Source of the DNA: Candidatus Hydrogenedentota bacterium | GTDB lineage: Bacteria > Hydrogenedentota > Hydrogenedentia > Hydrogenedentales > SLHB01 | Length of the DNA stretch: 38,133 bases | Assembly (NCBI GenBank): GCA_019695095.1 | Contig: JAIBAQ010000041.1 | Coordinates: forward strand, 1-38,133 | Reading direction: 5' to 3' | Shown here: positions 16,462 to 24,690 of the stretch, one piece after another | Position numbering within the stretch: position 1 is the stretch's first letter | Layout of the letters: every line of letters starts with the position of its first letter | Notes under the pieces: model-generated | What the model was told of the DNA's origin: nothing | Database searches by the model: none | What the model saw: only the letters and a program-made list of their open reading frames with translations | Made by a program: the position numbers and the translations under genes

Positions 16462-16889
16462 CCGGCAACAACTCGCCAAAGATAGAAGGCATCAACATCA
16501 CGCCGCTCACCGACATCTTCCTTGTGCTGCTGATTATCATGATGGTCGTGGCGCCCATGCTGGAATACCGCGGACTCTCCGCGTCGCTCGTCAGCGACAC
16601 GCCGTCCACGGAAGAAAACAAGGACAAAGAAAAGGAAGTCACCCTCGTCTCCATCGGTCCCGATGGAACGTTCACGGTCGAAGGCGAAGCAGTTACGTCA
16701 CCCGACTTGCCCGCCGTTCTTGGACGTCAAGCCACGTCGCATCCCGACGGTGTACTCATCGAGATTCATCCCGAGGCCGCGCTTGAGTCACTCACGCGTG
16801 CCATGGATTCCGCGCAAGCCGCCGGTATCGCGAATGTTTCGCTGCTCGAGAAGACTCCCCCTCCCCCCGCCGAAACACCAAAGAAATAA
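16458..16889 (+). CDS. exbD: ExbD/TolR-type motor subunit, second copy
   Basis: This 143-residue paralogue repeats the plan: GINITPLTDIFLVLLIIMMVV with Asp D19, then a periplasmic domain (VTLVSIGPDGTFTVEGEAV, GVLIEIHPEA) and a Pro-rich end (TPPPPAETPKK). The two copies share the TPLTD helix but differ in the periplasmic half, which suggests a hetero-assembly or separate partners. Tandem exbD copies behind exbB are common in Planctomycetes-like and Bacteroidetes-like genomes. It begins inside the stop of the first copy. Confidence 0.92.
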   Translation: MTGNNSPKIEGINITPLTDIFLVLLIIMMVVAPMLEYRGLSASLVSDTPSTEENKDKEKEVTLVSIGPDGTFTVEGEAVTSPDLPAVLGRQATSHPDGVLIEIHPEAALESLTRAMDSAQAAGIANVSLLEKTPPPPAETPKK

Positions 16890-16942
16890 CGCTCGGTAGC
16901 GCCGCAGTCGAAACCGCGGCGTCAACGTAGTCCAGCCGATGC

Positions 16943-17785
16943 TCACCGAATATGCGCGAGAACCGAACGCGCGACGAGCGGATTGACCGAGAATGCTGGA
17001 AGTCCCAGTACCGCAACGACGGCTTTGCACAATCCCATCGGGTCGTCACCGTTTACATGCGTCAGACATTCCTGTACGGCACGGTCGATGGCTTCGATAT
17101 ACCCGAGTCCTTCTTGAATCGACTTTGTGACGTCGCCGCCAAAACGCGGAGCATCCCATGCGGACAGAAGCATGGAGGCGCTCTCAACGGCGAGCAGCTT
17201 CTGCAACGAAGCAATAGAACCGCTCACGTCCTCATAGATCGGCATCGCACCCGCTTGCGGAATGGCGTCACCTGATATCAGCGCGTTGTCCGGTTCGATG
17301 AACAAAGAAATCGAACCGCGCGAATGTCCCGGTGTGTGCAGCACGTGCGCACCAATACCCGCGCCAAGATCGAGCGTTTCTCCATCGGCGAGCGCGCGCG
17401 AGACTTTCACGGGCCCCGCAACCAATCCCTTGAATCCCGGAACTGGCCGCTCGCGATACTGCTTGTCCGTGTCCTCAATCCAATCGGCTTCCCCCGCATG
17501 CGCCCACACCTCGCAACCGCACGCCTCCACAAGCGGCAACGCCCCGCCAACGTGATCCGGATGCGAATGCGTGAGCAGCAGCGTCGAAACATCCCGGCGG
17601 CTCCTTCCCAGCGACTTGACGTACGCCAGAATGGCCTCCTCACTCCCCGCAACGCCGCTATCGACGACCGTTATCGTCTCTCCGACAACGAGATACACGT
17701 ACACAGACCGCTCAATGGCCGCCCCCTCCCCAACGGGAATCGAAAACGGAATCTTCAAACCATGGATATGCTCCGAAATCTGCAC
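16943..17785 (-). CDS. MBL-fold metallo-hydrolase
   Basis: I start at GTG 17785 because AAGGGGGGC sits just upstream; the open frame extends further but without a good start. The 280-residue protein has the metallo-beta-lactamase metal site: THSHPDHVGG (H73, H75, D77, H78), the later HTPGHSRGS and SGDAIP, which bind two metals in hydrolases such as glyoxalase II or lactonases. The mid-protein sequence fits the broad glyoxalase II-like family. The substrate is not determinable. It is convergent with exbD (53 bp apart; a weak hairpin lies at 16900-16921) and divergent from the MFS gene. Confidence 0.9.
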   Translation of the reverse strand: MQISEHIHGLKIPFSIPVGEGAAIERSVYVYLVVGETITVVDSGVAGSEEAILAYVKSLGRSRRDVSTLLLTHSHPDHVGGALPLVEACGCEVWAHAGEADWIEDTDKQYRERPVPGFKGLVAGPVKVSRALADGETLDLGAGIGAHVLHTPGHSRGSISLFIEPDNALISGDAIPQAGAMPIYEDVSGSIASLQKLLAVESASMLLSAWDAPRFGGDVTKSIQEGLGYIEAIDRAVQECLTHVNGDDPMGLCKAVVAVLGLPAFSVNPLVARSVLAHIR

Positions 17786-18065
17786 GTGCCCCCCCTTGCG
17801 AATGCTTGCTCTTCTGGCATCCCCTCTCCAATGAACACTATCATGCGCAGTCTCGCACAGTCTCTCGACGTTCCGAATACACAACCCTACCCCTCCTTCG
17901 TTCGCCGCAGGCAACGATACTCCAATCTCGCTAGTGGCCCCCAGCCTGCGAAAAGAAAACGCGCGCCGCTCCTTACCATCCCGCTCGCGCCCCTTGACTT
18001 TCCCCCTGCAAACCCTTCAGTCTGTCTCCCGTTGCATCTCCTCAACTGCAAGGGAGGAGCCTCTG

Positions 18066-19448
18066 GTGGCACAGCATGATGACGCCGGGCAGCGTCGTGA
18101 CTTCACGGAACCGCCGTATCCGCCCATCGGATACGCATGGTATGTCGTGGCGATCCTGCTCATTCTTTACATTCTCTCCTTCATCGACCGGCAGATTCTC
18201 TCTCTGTTGGTCGGACCCATCCGGAAAGACCTGGGCATCTCCGATACTCAGATGAGTCTGCTCATGGGGTTCTCGTTTGCCCTGTTCTACACCTTTTTCG
18301 GCATCCCCCTTGGGCGTCTCGCCGACTCCCGAAGCCGCCGCACCATCATTGCTCTCGGCGTTATGCTCTGGAGCATAATGACCGCGAGCTGTGGTTTCGT
18401 ACGACAGTACTACCAGCTTCTTCTTTGCCGCATGGGAGTTGGGGTCGGCGAAGCCGCGCTGTCTCCCGCTGCCTATTCGCTCATCACCGACTACTTCCCG
18501 CGCCATCGCCTCGCCACGGCCATCAGCGTCTACGGCATGGGCATCTACGTCGGCTCGGGAATGGCCTACTTGCTCGGCGGATACGTCGTGCAAGTATCCG
18601 CCGGACAGGAATCCATCGATGTGCCCCTGCTGGGCGCGATGCGTCCCTGGCAGACGGTATTTCTGATGGTCGGCATCCCCGGCCTGCTGCTGGCCCTGCT
18701 CGCGTATACCATCGCCGAGCCCGTTCGCCGCGGGAAGCGCGCCCTCTCCGCGTCGGCCGCTTCGTCGCAGGCCGTGGCCCTGGGTCAAGTCGTCACCTAC
18801 ATCCGCCAGAACTTTTCCACGTTCTTCTGCCACAACATCGGGTTTGCGCTCCTGGCACTATCCAGCTACGGCGCTGCTTCCTGGGTACCCACCTTCTTTG
18901 TCCGCGTGCACGGGTGGACGCCCTCCCAGGCCGGAATGTGGTACGGCGCGATCGTGATGCTGTTCGGCTCCGCGGGCATTGTCTATGGCGGACGCTTGGC
19001 GGATCGCTTAGCCCAGAAGGGAAACGTCTCCGCCCGCATGGGATCTGGCGTTATCGCGGCCGTCGCAGGAATGCCATTTGCCATCCTCTATCCGCTTGTT
19101 CCCAACGGCAATCTTTCCATGCTTCTGTTAGTCCCCATGGTGTTCACGCTCGCCATGCCCTTTGGCGCAGCGCCCGCCGCTATTCAAGAAATGATGCCCA
19201 ACTCCATGCGCGGCCAGGCTTCAGCCATATACCTCTTCGTCGTCAACCTTGTGGGTATGGGCATGGGTCCCACGGCAGTCGCACTGGTCACCGATTACGT
19301 CTTCCAGAACGACAATGCCGTCGGTTACTCGCTTCTGATTGTCGGGACCAGCACGGGCGTCGTGGCGGCCCTGTTACTGTTGGCCGGCCTCAAACCCTTC
19401 GAGCGCAGCATGCGCCACTTGCAGGCCTGGGAAGGCGAAGGGGCCTGA
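18066..19448 (+). CDS. MFS transporter, spinster-like
   Basis: Start at GTG 18066 is chosen because GGGAGGAG lies 7 bases upstream; an ATG at 17934 would add 44 non-conserved residues. The 460-residue protein has twelve hydrophobic segments. The first helix and loop read LSFIDRQILSLLVGPIRKDL, and the cytoplasmic loop after helix 2 has GRLADSRSRR, the MFS motif A. Both match the spinster/Spns-like branch, whose bacterial members move organic solutes or sugar acids. The substrate is unknown. Neighbours give no pathway hint beyond general carbon metabolism. Confidence 0.9.
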   Translation: MAQHDDAGQRRDFTEPPYPPIGYAWYVVAILLILYILSFIDRQILSLLVGPIRKDLGISDTQMSLLMGFSFALFYTFFGIPLGRLADSRSRRTIIALGVMLWSIMTASCGFVRQYYQLLLCRMGVGVGEAALSPAAYSLITDYFPRHRLATAISVYGMGIYVGSGMAYLLGGYVVQVSAGQESIDVPLLGAMRPWQTVFLMVGIPGLLLALLAYTIAEPVRRGKRALSASAASSQAVALGQVVTYIRQNFSTFFCHNIGFALLALSSYGAASWVPTFFVRVHGWTPSQAGMWYGAIVMLFGSAGIVYGGRLADRLAQKGNVSARMGSGVIAAVAGMPFAILYPLVPNGNLSMLLLVPMVFTLAMPFGAAPAAIQEMMPNSMRGQASAIYLFVVNLVGMGMGPTAVALVTDYVFQNDNAVGYSLLIVGTSTGVVAALLLLAGLKPFERSMRHLQAWEGEGA

Positions 19449-19464
19449 GCGCTACAAAATAGGC

Positions 19465-19500
19465 GACGACCGGCAAGGTTGGAGGTGGGAGCCGGTCGTC
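19465..19500 (-). terminator. Rho-independent terminator for the pilin gene
   Basis: Perfect 10-bp arms GACGACCGGC and GCCGGTCGTC with a 16-nt loop lie between the MFS stop and the convergent pilin stop. Read on the minus strand the hairpin is followed by CCTATTTTG, a T-rich tail, so it mainly ends the pilin transcript; on the plus strand it may also stop the MFS transcript. Confidence 0.7.
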
Positions 19501-19530
19501 TTGGTGACGTGTGGGTGGTGTGTGCTCTGG

Positions 19531-20019
19531 TCAGTCAAGCGGAGGAGAGCTGACGGTGGGTGTGCTCCCGTCCGCGGTGAAGCGAATCACTCCGGATTCA
19601 TCTACGAAATATTGGCGATACCCGGTCCGGCCCGGGGCCGTTGGAATGGCTGTGCACGTAAAGGCCGGCACTGTCGTCGCCGTGCCGTTCGTAACGGTCA
19701 CTGTAAAGTTGTATCCCAATTTGAGTCCCGCGCCCAAGACCGAATCGACAAACCCCGGCGTCGCTCCGGTTCCGTCTGGATTGGCGAGTTGGGTCAATGT
19801 TCCGTAGTCGCCGTCTCCATCGCCGTTCGTATCCACAAACGCAGCGGTACGAAACGCGATTTCTCCGGTTGATATCGTCCGAATTGCCCCGGATGCGCTT
19901 GCCTCGTTGGCACTCATTCGAGACCGAAGCAGGTTGGGTATAGCGATAGCCGCGATGATCGCGATGATCGCTACCACTATCATCAACTCAATCAGTGTGA
20001 AGCCCCTAGCCTGTTTCAT
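19531..20019 (-). CDS. Type IV pilin / type II secretion pseudopilin-like protein
   Basis: From the ATG at 20019 (AAGGAGA upstream) the 162-residue protein begins [18 protein letters not shown]. This is a class III prepilin leader cut after Gly6, with Phe7 as the methylated first residue and Glu11 as the E5 of the mature pilin. A 20-residue hydrophobic helix follows, then a globular domain with the Asp/Gly-rich loop DTNGDGDGDYG, which could bind calcium, and the aromatic YRQYFVDESGVIRF end. It could be a major pilin or a GspG-like pseudopilin; no assembly genes are present in the window. Prepilin peptidase must be encoded elsewhere. Confidence 0.93.
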   Translation of the reverse strand: MKQARGFTLIELMIVVAIIAIIAAIAIPNLLRSRMSANEASASGAIRTISTGEIAFRTAAFVDTNGDGDGDYGTLTQLANPDGTGATPGFVDSVLGAGLKLGYNFTVTVTNGTATTVPAFTCTAIPTAPGRTGYRQYFVDESGVIRFTADGSTPTVSSPPLD

Positions 20020-20098
20020 CGCACTTCTCCTTACGTGCCCGGCGGAAGCTTCCGAGCCAAGCCGCCGTGCGTTCACTGCGCCAGTCCCCAGTAACTAG

Positions 20099-20113
20099 GC
20101 ACGATCTGTGCCA
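20099..20113 (-). promoter_or_regulatory. Possible sigma-54 promoter for the pilin gene
   Basis: On the minus strand TGGCACAGATCGTGC has the perfect -24 box TGGCAC, with GG and GC ten bases apart as sigma-54 requires; the -12 element is GTGC, not TTGC. It sits about 80 bp upstream of the start. The site is also a palindrome (GGCAC/GTGCC), so an operator is the alternative. Confidence 0.35.
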
Positions 20114-20267
20114 ACCCGGAACAGGTACGACTATCTCCTTGACATAAAATGCTTTGACTCGGATTACACGGAATCCAGGCTTTGCAAGCTTTCACAGATT
20201 CGCGACCAGACATGCCGGAAAGTGACAAAAAACGTCACCTGCTTTTGAGGGAGTATTTTGGGGAGTC

Positions 20268-21242
20268 TTATCGGGAACTGTGGAGCGCGCGCAACGCTTC
20301 CAGCGTCCGCTGGAAATCCGCAGGCGGATCGGCAGTAAAGGTAAGCCGTTCTTTGGAAACAGGATGCGTGAATCCAAGGCGTTCGGCGTGAAGGGCCTGT
20401 CCTTCGAGCGCGTTGAGCGCCTCCAGGAGTGAATCCGGCACGTCCCACTTCCCGAATTCAGTCACCCCATAAACCGGATCTCCCAGTACGGGGTGTCCTG
20501 CAAACCGCATGTGGACGCGAATCTGGTGCGTACGCCCGGTCTCCAAAACAAGCGACACCAGCGACGCCACGCGAAATCGTTCCAGTACCTCGAACCTCGT
20601 GATCGCGTCGCGCGCATTCACGCCCGTCACCGACATGCGACCCCGGTCATGCAGGCTTCGCCCCACCGACGCATTGATGCGCCCCACGTTCTCCTTGAAC
20701 TCGCCGCGCACCAGCGCGAGGTATCGCCGGTCGAACGTGTGCTCACGCGCCTGCTCGGCAAGTCCCGCGAAGGCTACGTGCGACTTTGCAACGACCATCA
20801 CGCCCGACGTGAAGCGATCCAACCGGTGAACGATGCCCGGTCGCCCAAGATCGTCCCCGGGCCGCTGGAAATCGGGGCAGTGGTACAGCACCGCATTGAC
20901 CAAGGTGCCGTCGGAATGCCCCGGCGCAGGGTGAACCACCAATCCCGACGGCTTGTCAATCACAAGCAAATCCGAGTCTTCGTACAGAATGGACAGTGGA
21001 ATTGCTTGAGGCGTTAGATCCGAACTGGGCGGCGTGGGAAGAATGGCCGTAACCCGCTCGTTCGCGGCCACCGTCCTGCCGGGTTTCTTGCAGACGACGC
21101 CATTCACCTCGACAAGCCCGTCCTTGATCAGTTTCTGAATAATCGAACGCGACACGTCTTCGATGGCGCCCGCCAGGTAGACGTCGAGACGTAGCCCCGC
21201 GTGGGCTTCAGTGGTCGTATCGTCAAATGTCGATCCCAACAT
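20268..21242 (-). CDS. rluD: RluD-family 23S rRNA pseudouridine synthase
   Basis: The 324-residue protein has an S4 RNA-binding domain in the first 75 residues (LRLDVYLAG, SRSIIQKLIKDGLVEVNG). The catalytic domain follows: ILYEDSDLLVIDKPSGLVVHP, then GIVHRLDRFTSGVMVVAKS, where Asp in HRLD is the catalytic residue, and the C-terminal LETGRTHQIRVHM. RluD makes pseudouridines in helix 69 of 23S rRNA. The HRLD motif normally continues K-D-T-S/T-G; here it is R-F-T-S-G, a modest variation next to the active Asp. RluC/RluA-type activity is possible. The N-terminal start (ATG at 21242) has AGGAG about 13 bases upstream. Confidence 0.9.
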   Translation of the reverse strand: MLGSTFDDTTTEAHAGLRLDVYLAGAIEDVSRSIIQKLIKDGLVEVNGVVCKKPGRTVAANERVTAILPTPPSSDLTPQAIPLSILYEDSDLLVIDKPSGLVVHPAPGHSDGTLVNAVLYHCPDFQRPGDDLGRPGIVHRLDRFTSGVMVVAKSHVAFAGLAEQAREHTFDRRYLALVRGEFKENVGRINASVGRSLHDRGRMSVTGVNARDAITRFEVLERFRVASLVSLVLETGRTHQIRVHMRFAGHPVLGDPVYGVTEFGKWDVPDSLLEALNALEGQALHAERLGFTHPVSKERLTFTADPPADFQRTLEALRALHSSR

Positions 21243-21329
21243 GGGGGATGAATACTCCTGCTACGGGAAATGAAAAGCGGACATGACACCCGCGGAGACG
21301 CGCCGGATTTCTTTCTGCTCTTCGCGGCG

Positions 21330-22049
21330 TCAGTGCCTTTCCATGTAAGCCCAATCGTTCAAGGGTTCTACCGTAGCTCCCTTGATCCACAGAGGGTAGT
21401 TCATCTCCGGCCAGTATATGAGCTGGTCGTGGTAGGTGGATCCACGCGGCGTCTTTACCGAAAGCTGGTACTCCCGAAACGGGGTGCCTTCCGACGCCAC
21501 TTCGTAATTGAACTTCGGATATCCGGGCGCGCCTGTGTACGGGATCTTGTCAATGTATGCGGGTACCAACGCATCGAGGCTCGGCGGCCACACACCCTGG
21601 TCAGCCTTGTATTGCTCGATAGCAGCCAGCAACGGTTGCGCGTTGAACGTTATACGCGAGAATCCTTCGTCTCGAAGGTGCAGAAACTTAGGTAATGCAA
21701 TGTAACTACCCGCCGCCACCACGAAGATCGCCAGCGGAATCACGGCGAATCGCCGCAACCGGCGGAAGATGAGGCAGACGATGAGTGCAATGGGCGAACC
21801 TAGCAACAGGAGCAACCATCCTTGCCCGCACCGAAACCCGATGTCGAGTACATCCATCGCCAATTTGTGTCGATCCTCGGGCAAATCGAAAACCTGGAAC
21901 CAGACTGCAAACTGGTACGTAATCGGGCTGAGTATTAGCGACACCACTATGGCAATGAGTAAGCCAACAACGGGGATTCCCTTCTTACGCGGAGCCGTCT
22001 CCGGCACCAAGGGAACGTCATTCGACGCTACTGAAGCCTCGTCCGTCAT
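21330..22049 (-). CDS. Membrane protein with GspG-like periplasmic domain
   Basis: The 239-residue protein has three hydrophobic helices, near residues 25-50, 75-95 and 100-118. The third helix leads into a domain that resembles the GspG/pseudopilin head: AIEQYKADQGVWPPSLDALVPAYIDKIP, then PKFNYEVASEGT. The helix does not start with a prepilin leader. It is therefore a polytopic membrane protein displaying a pilin-like head, a layout I do not associate with a named family. Its ATG shares one base with the xylulokinase stop (TAATG), so the two are co-translated, which is unexpected from their functions. Confidence 0.75.
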   Translation of the reverse strand: MTDEASVASNDVPLVPETAPRKKGIPVVGLLIAIVVSLILSPITYQFAVWFQVFDLPEDRHKLAMDVLDIGFRCGQGWLLLLLGSPIALIVCLIFRRLRRFAVIPLAIFVVAAGSYIALPKFLHLRDEGFSRITFNAQPLLAAIEQYKADQGVWPPSLDALVPAYIDKIPYTGAPGYPKFNYEVASEGTPFREYQLSVKTPRGSTYHDQLIYWPEMNYPLWIKGATVEPLNDWAYMERH

Positions 22050-23575
22050 TAAAGTAGCCTTGCCGCGCGCTCAAATCCCGGCGCCAACGCTTTGTACGTG
22101 TCCTGATAGAGCGCAAACCAGGAATCGTAGACTGAAGCCAGCGAACCATTGGGCTCGCACGCGTCGACGACCGAAATGATAGCATCACAGGCTTCTTCAA
22201 TCGATGTGTACATTCCCGTCGCGACCGTCGCCAGCAACGCCGCCCCGTAGGCCGGCCCTTCATCGATATTCGTCATGACCAACGGCGCTTTGTTGATGTC
22301 CGCCTGGATCTGACGCCATACCGCGCTCTTCGCGCCACCGCCCGACGCGCGCACCTGCTTAATAGGCACGCCCATCTCGCGCATGATCTCCAAGCTGTCC
22401 CGCATCGCAAACGCCACGCCTTCCAACACCGCGCGCGCCATGTGGGCGCGACCGTGCCGCAGCGACAGGCCGACGAACGCGCCCTTCGCGTACGGATCTT
22501 TGTGCGGCGTGCGCTCGCCGGTCAGATACGGCAAGAACGTCAGGCCTTCCGCGCCCGGAGCCACGGTGGCGGCTTCGGCGGTGATGTATTCATACGGATC
22601 GCGGCCCGTTTCAGACGCGACGGCCTTCTCGCTTTGGCATAGCGCATCCCGGTACCACCGCAGCGAACCGCCCGCACTCAACACCACGCCCATCACGTGC
22701 CACTTGCCCGGCACCGAATGACAGAACGTGTGCACGCGGCCTTGCGGATCCAAACTGACCTTCTCCGCGAACGCAAATACGACGCCGCTCGTGCCGACCG
22801 TCGACGAAATCACGCCCGGCCGCACGATGCCGCAGCCGACCCCGCCGGCGGCCTGATCGCCGCCGCCCGCCACCACGGGGATACCCGCCGGTAAACCCGT
22901 TTTGGCGGCTGCTTCCTTCGACAACGTCCCCGTCACTTCCGGGCCTTCAAATGCGCGCGGCACGAAATCCGCGGGGATGCCCAATATCGACATCAGTTCC
23001 TTGTGCCACGTCCGGTTCTTCACATCAAACAACAACGTACCCGACGCGTCTGCCACGTCGGTCGCAAACTCGCCCGTCAGCACAAAGCGAATGTAATCCT
23101 TGGGAAGAAGTACCTTCCGCACTTTCTCGAACACGGCAGGCTCATTGTCACGCAACCATAGAATCTTCGGCGCGGTGAACCCCGTCAGCGCCGGATTGCA
23201 GACCATCTCGATGAGCTTCTTCTCGCCGACCTTCGACGTAATGGCCTCACACTGCGGCGCGGTTCGCTGATCGCACCACAGCAAGGCATTGCGCAACACC
23301 TTGTTGTCGGCGTCCAGAAACACCGAGCCATGCATTTGCCCGGTCAGTCCGATGCCCTTTACATCAGACGGGTTCACGCCAGGCGCGGACGCCAGCCGCT
23401 TCAATGCTTCATACGCCGCCCGGACCCAATCTGCTGGATCTTGTTCGGCCCAGCCCGGTTTCGGGGTCAGCAGCGGATACTCCACCAGCGCGGAAGCGAC
23501 CTGCTTGCCCTTCGCGTCGATCGCGACCGCCTTGGTCCCGCTCGTGCCGACGTCTACGCCAATGACGATGCCCAT
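22049..23575 (-). CDS. xylB: Xylulokinase, FGGY kinase family
   Basis: From the ATG at 23575 (GGAGGGGG upstream) the 508-residue protein opens with the ATP-binding strand MGIVIGVDVGTSGTKAVAID. The N-terminal domain follows with GLTGQMHGSVFLD, LLWCDQRT and the active-site-type GTLLFDVKNRTW. The C-terminal nucleotide domain has VVAGGGDQAAGGVGCG and the FGGY-type RASGGGAKSAVWRQIQAD. These are xylulokinase features; the enzyme phosphorylates D-xylulose to xylulose-5-phosphate for the pentose phosphate pathway. No xylose isomerase or transporter is adjacent. Related sugar kinases are possible but xylB fits best. Confidence 0.93.
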   Translation of the reverse strand: MGIVIGVDVGTSGTKAVAIDAKGKQVASALVEYPLLTPKPGWAEQDPADWVRAAYEALKRLASAPGVNPSDVKGIGLTGQMHGSVFLDADNKVLRNALLWCDQRTAPQCEAITSKVGEKKLIEMVCNPALTGFTAPKILWLRDNEPAVFEKVRKVLLPKDYIRFVLTGEFATDVADASGTLLFDVKNRTWHKELMSILGIPADFVPRAFEGPEVTGTLSKEAAAKTGLPAGIPVVAGGGDQAAGGVGCGIVRPGVISSTVGTSGVVFAFAEKVSLDPQGRVHTFCHSVPGKWHVMGVVLSAGGSLRWYRDALCQSEKAVASETGRDPYEYITAEAATVAPGAEGLTFLPYLTGERTPHKDPYAKGAFVGLSLRHGRAHMARAVLEGVAFAMRDSLEIMREMGVPIKQVRASGGGAKSAVWRQIQADINKAPLVMTNIDEGPAYGAALLATVATGMYTSIEEACDAIISVVDACEPNGSLASVYDSWFALYQDTYKALAPGFERAARLL

Positions 23576-23636
23576 AATCCCCCTCCAGATTAAGGCGCCC
23601 GCATGCGCGGGGCCGGACTTGACCAAACAAAAACGC

Positions 23637-23660
23637 GCGGGGCCGAGTGTTCAGCCCCGC
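23637..23660 (-). terminator. Rho-independent terminator after rpsU
   Basis: Arms GCGGGGC and GCCCCGC around a 10-nt loop are followed, on the minus strand, by GTTTTTGTTTGG. The site lies 26 bp after the rpsU stop and upstream of xylB, so xylB needs its own promoter or read-through. Confidence 0.75.
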
Positions 23661-23686
23661 ACGCAAATGCACTCTTCACGGGTTTG

Positions 23687-23875
23687 CTAATCGCGGTCGG
23701 GCGATATGTTCCGGGAGATCGCTTTGGCCAGCTTACGCCGACGGCGTTCGCTCGGCTTCTCGTAATGCTTCATTTCTTTCAGCCGCTGCATGAGACCCTC
23801 TTTGTTGCACTTCTTCTTGAAGCGACGCAGGGCCTTTTCAAACGGCTCATCGGGCTTGACGCGCACTTTCGTCAC
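23687..23875 (-). CDS. rpsU: 30S ribosomal protein bS21
   Basis: The 62-residue highly basic protein matches bS21: VRVKPDEPFEKALRRFKKKCNKEGLM, then KHYEKPSERRRRKL. bS21 sits on the 30S platform near the anti-Shine-Dalgarno sequence and helps initiation. The start is GTG at 23875 with GGGGAGG about ten bases upstream. The conserved EKPSERRRRK region is intact. It stands alone, followed by a terminator at 23637-23660. Confidence 0.95.
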   Translation of the reverse strand: MTKVRVKPDEPFEKALRRFKKKCNKEGLMQRLKEMKHYEKPSERRRRKLAKAISRNISPDRD

Positions 23876-24105
23876 GCAGAATCAACCTCCCCTCATACGG
23901 ATCCGGCTTGCGGTATCCAAAAATGGCGCCTACGCTGCGGAATGGAAGGGGACGGGCGGTCATCCCTCAAACGAATCCCCGGAGACTCGCTTCCGGCAAC
24001 AAAAGAGCCTACCAAATGCACCCGCCCGAGTCAACTTCTATCTGTCCCCCGCATCTATTGCGCACCTTCTGTGTAATCGTAGTGGACTCAACCCAGCCAC
24101 GCCCC

Positions 24106-24172
24106 GGCGCCGAAAAGCGCAGACCGCTTCCGCGTTCTTTCTTTCTCTTATTCGAGCAATTCGTGTATTTCG
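24106..24172. repeat. Degenerate dispersed repeat, copy A
   Basis: About 65 bp beginning GCGCCGAAAAGCGCAGACC and ending in ATTCGTGTATTTCGC. It aligns by eye to 24624-24690, which has GCGCCGAAGCGGACGC, then TGCGTTCTT and GTGTGATTTGTGTGATTCG. The shared plan is GCGCCGAA...GCGTTCTT...ATTCGTG. Confidence 0.45.
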
Positions 24173-24202
24173 CAGTCGTCTGCCCGCTCTCGGGACTCGT
24201 GG

Positions 24203-24222
24203 GGCAGCCGCCCTCGGCTGCC
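24203..24222. repeat. Short palindromic hairpin repeat
   Basis: A perfect 8-bp stem GGCAGCCG / CGGCTGCC with loop CCCT. Its sequence resembles intergenic GC-rich hairpins dispersed in related genomes, which is recall, not a search. Confidence 0.5.
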
Positions 24223-24273
24223 GACCAGTGTGTCGACAGAGATCGGGCGCTAACGAGAGGAAAGACCGTTTTG

Positions 24274-24355
24274 AACGTGTGGCAGGCATCTTACCTGCGT
24301 CTTTCCAAGTGCGGTCATACATCCAAAGAGGCAGGCAAGATGCCTGCCACACGTT
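24274..24355. repeat. REP-like inverted repeat, 28-bp arms
   Basis: The left arm (24274-24301) starts AACGTGTGGCAGGCATCTTA and the right arm (24328-24355) is its complement with only two mismatches, around a 26-nt loop. The core GTGGCAGGCATCTTGCCTGC is itself nearly palindromic. No protein frame spans it. It looks like a REP/REPIN- or MITE-type element that could fold as an 82-nt hairpin. Confidence 0.75.
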
Positions 24356-24623
24356 GCCACAGTGTCTGCCCCGGCCTCCCTTTCGTACCTTCCTGGACGC
24401 TTCCCCAGTGCAACGAACTCGCGCAAATATATGAGGCGTACTATACGAGGGCCAGAGCCATGTCCACCGTTGCTTGCTCTCTCCGGCACTGTGTTTCTGC
24501 GCGAGTGTGCTCATTTTCCCGGGACACCCCCTTGCCCCGTCAAAATCAGGTGGGGGTACCCCCCAGAAGGAAAACACGATCCAAACCAACTACACGAATT
24601 CCAACAAGAGCAAATCGAGGGCT

Positions 24624-24690
24624 GCGCCGAAGCGGACGCACGCGACTGCGTTCTTCCCTTTCCCGTTCGTGTGATTTGTGTGATTCGTGG
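24624..24690. repeat. Degenerate dispersed repeat, copy B
   Basis: The partner of 24106-24172. It ends in short tandem units GTGTGATTT-GTGTGATTC that are partly repeated within themselves. Direct orientation relative to copy A. Confidence 0.45.

Noticed and set aside
16900-16921. Hairpin CGCCGC/GCGGCG between exbD and the MBL gene
   Set aside because: Only six base pairs with no T tract; not called as a terminator.
24552-24563. GGGGGTACCCCC palindrome
   Set aside because: Could be a restriction-type site or chance in GC-rich DNA; too short for a claim by itself.
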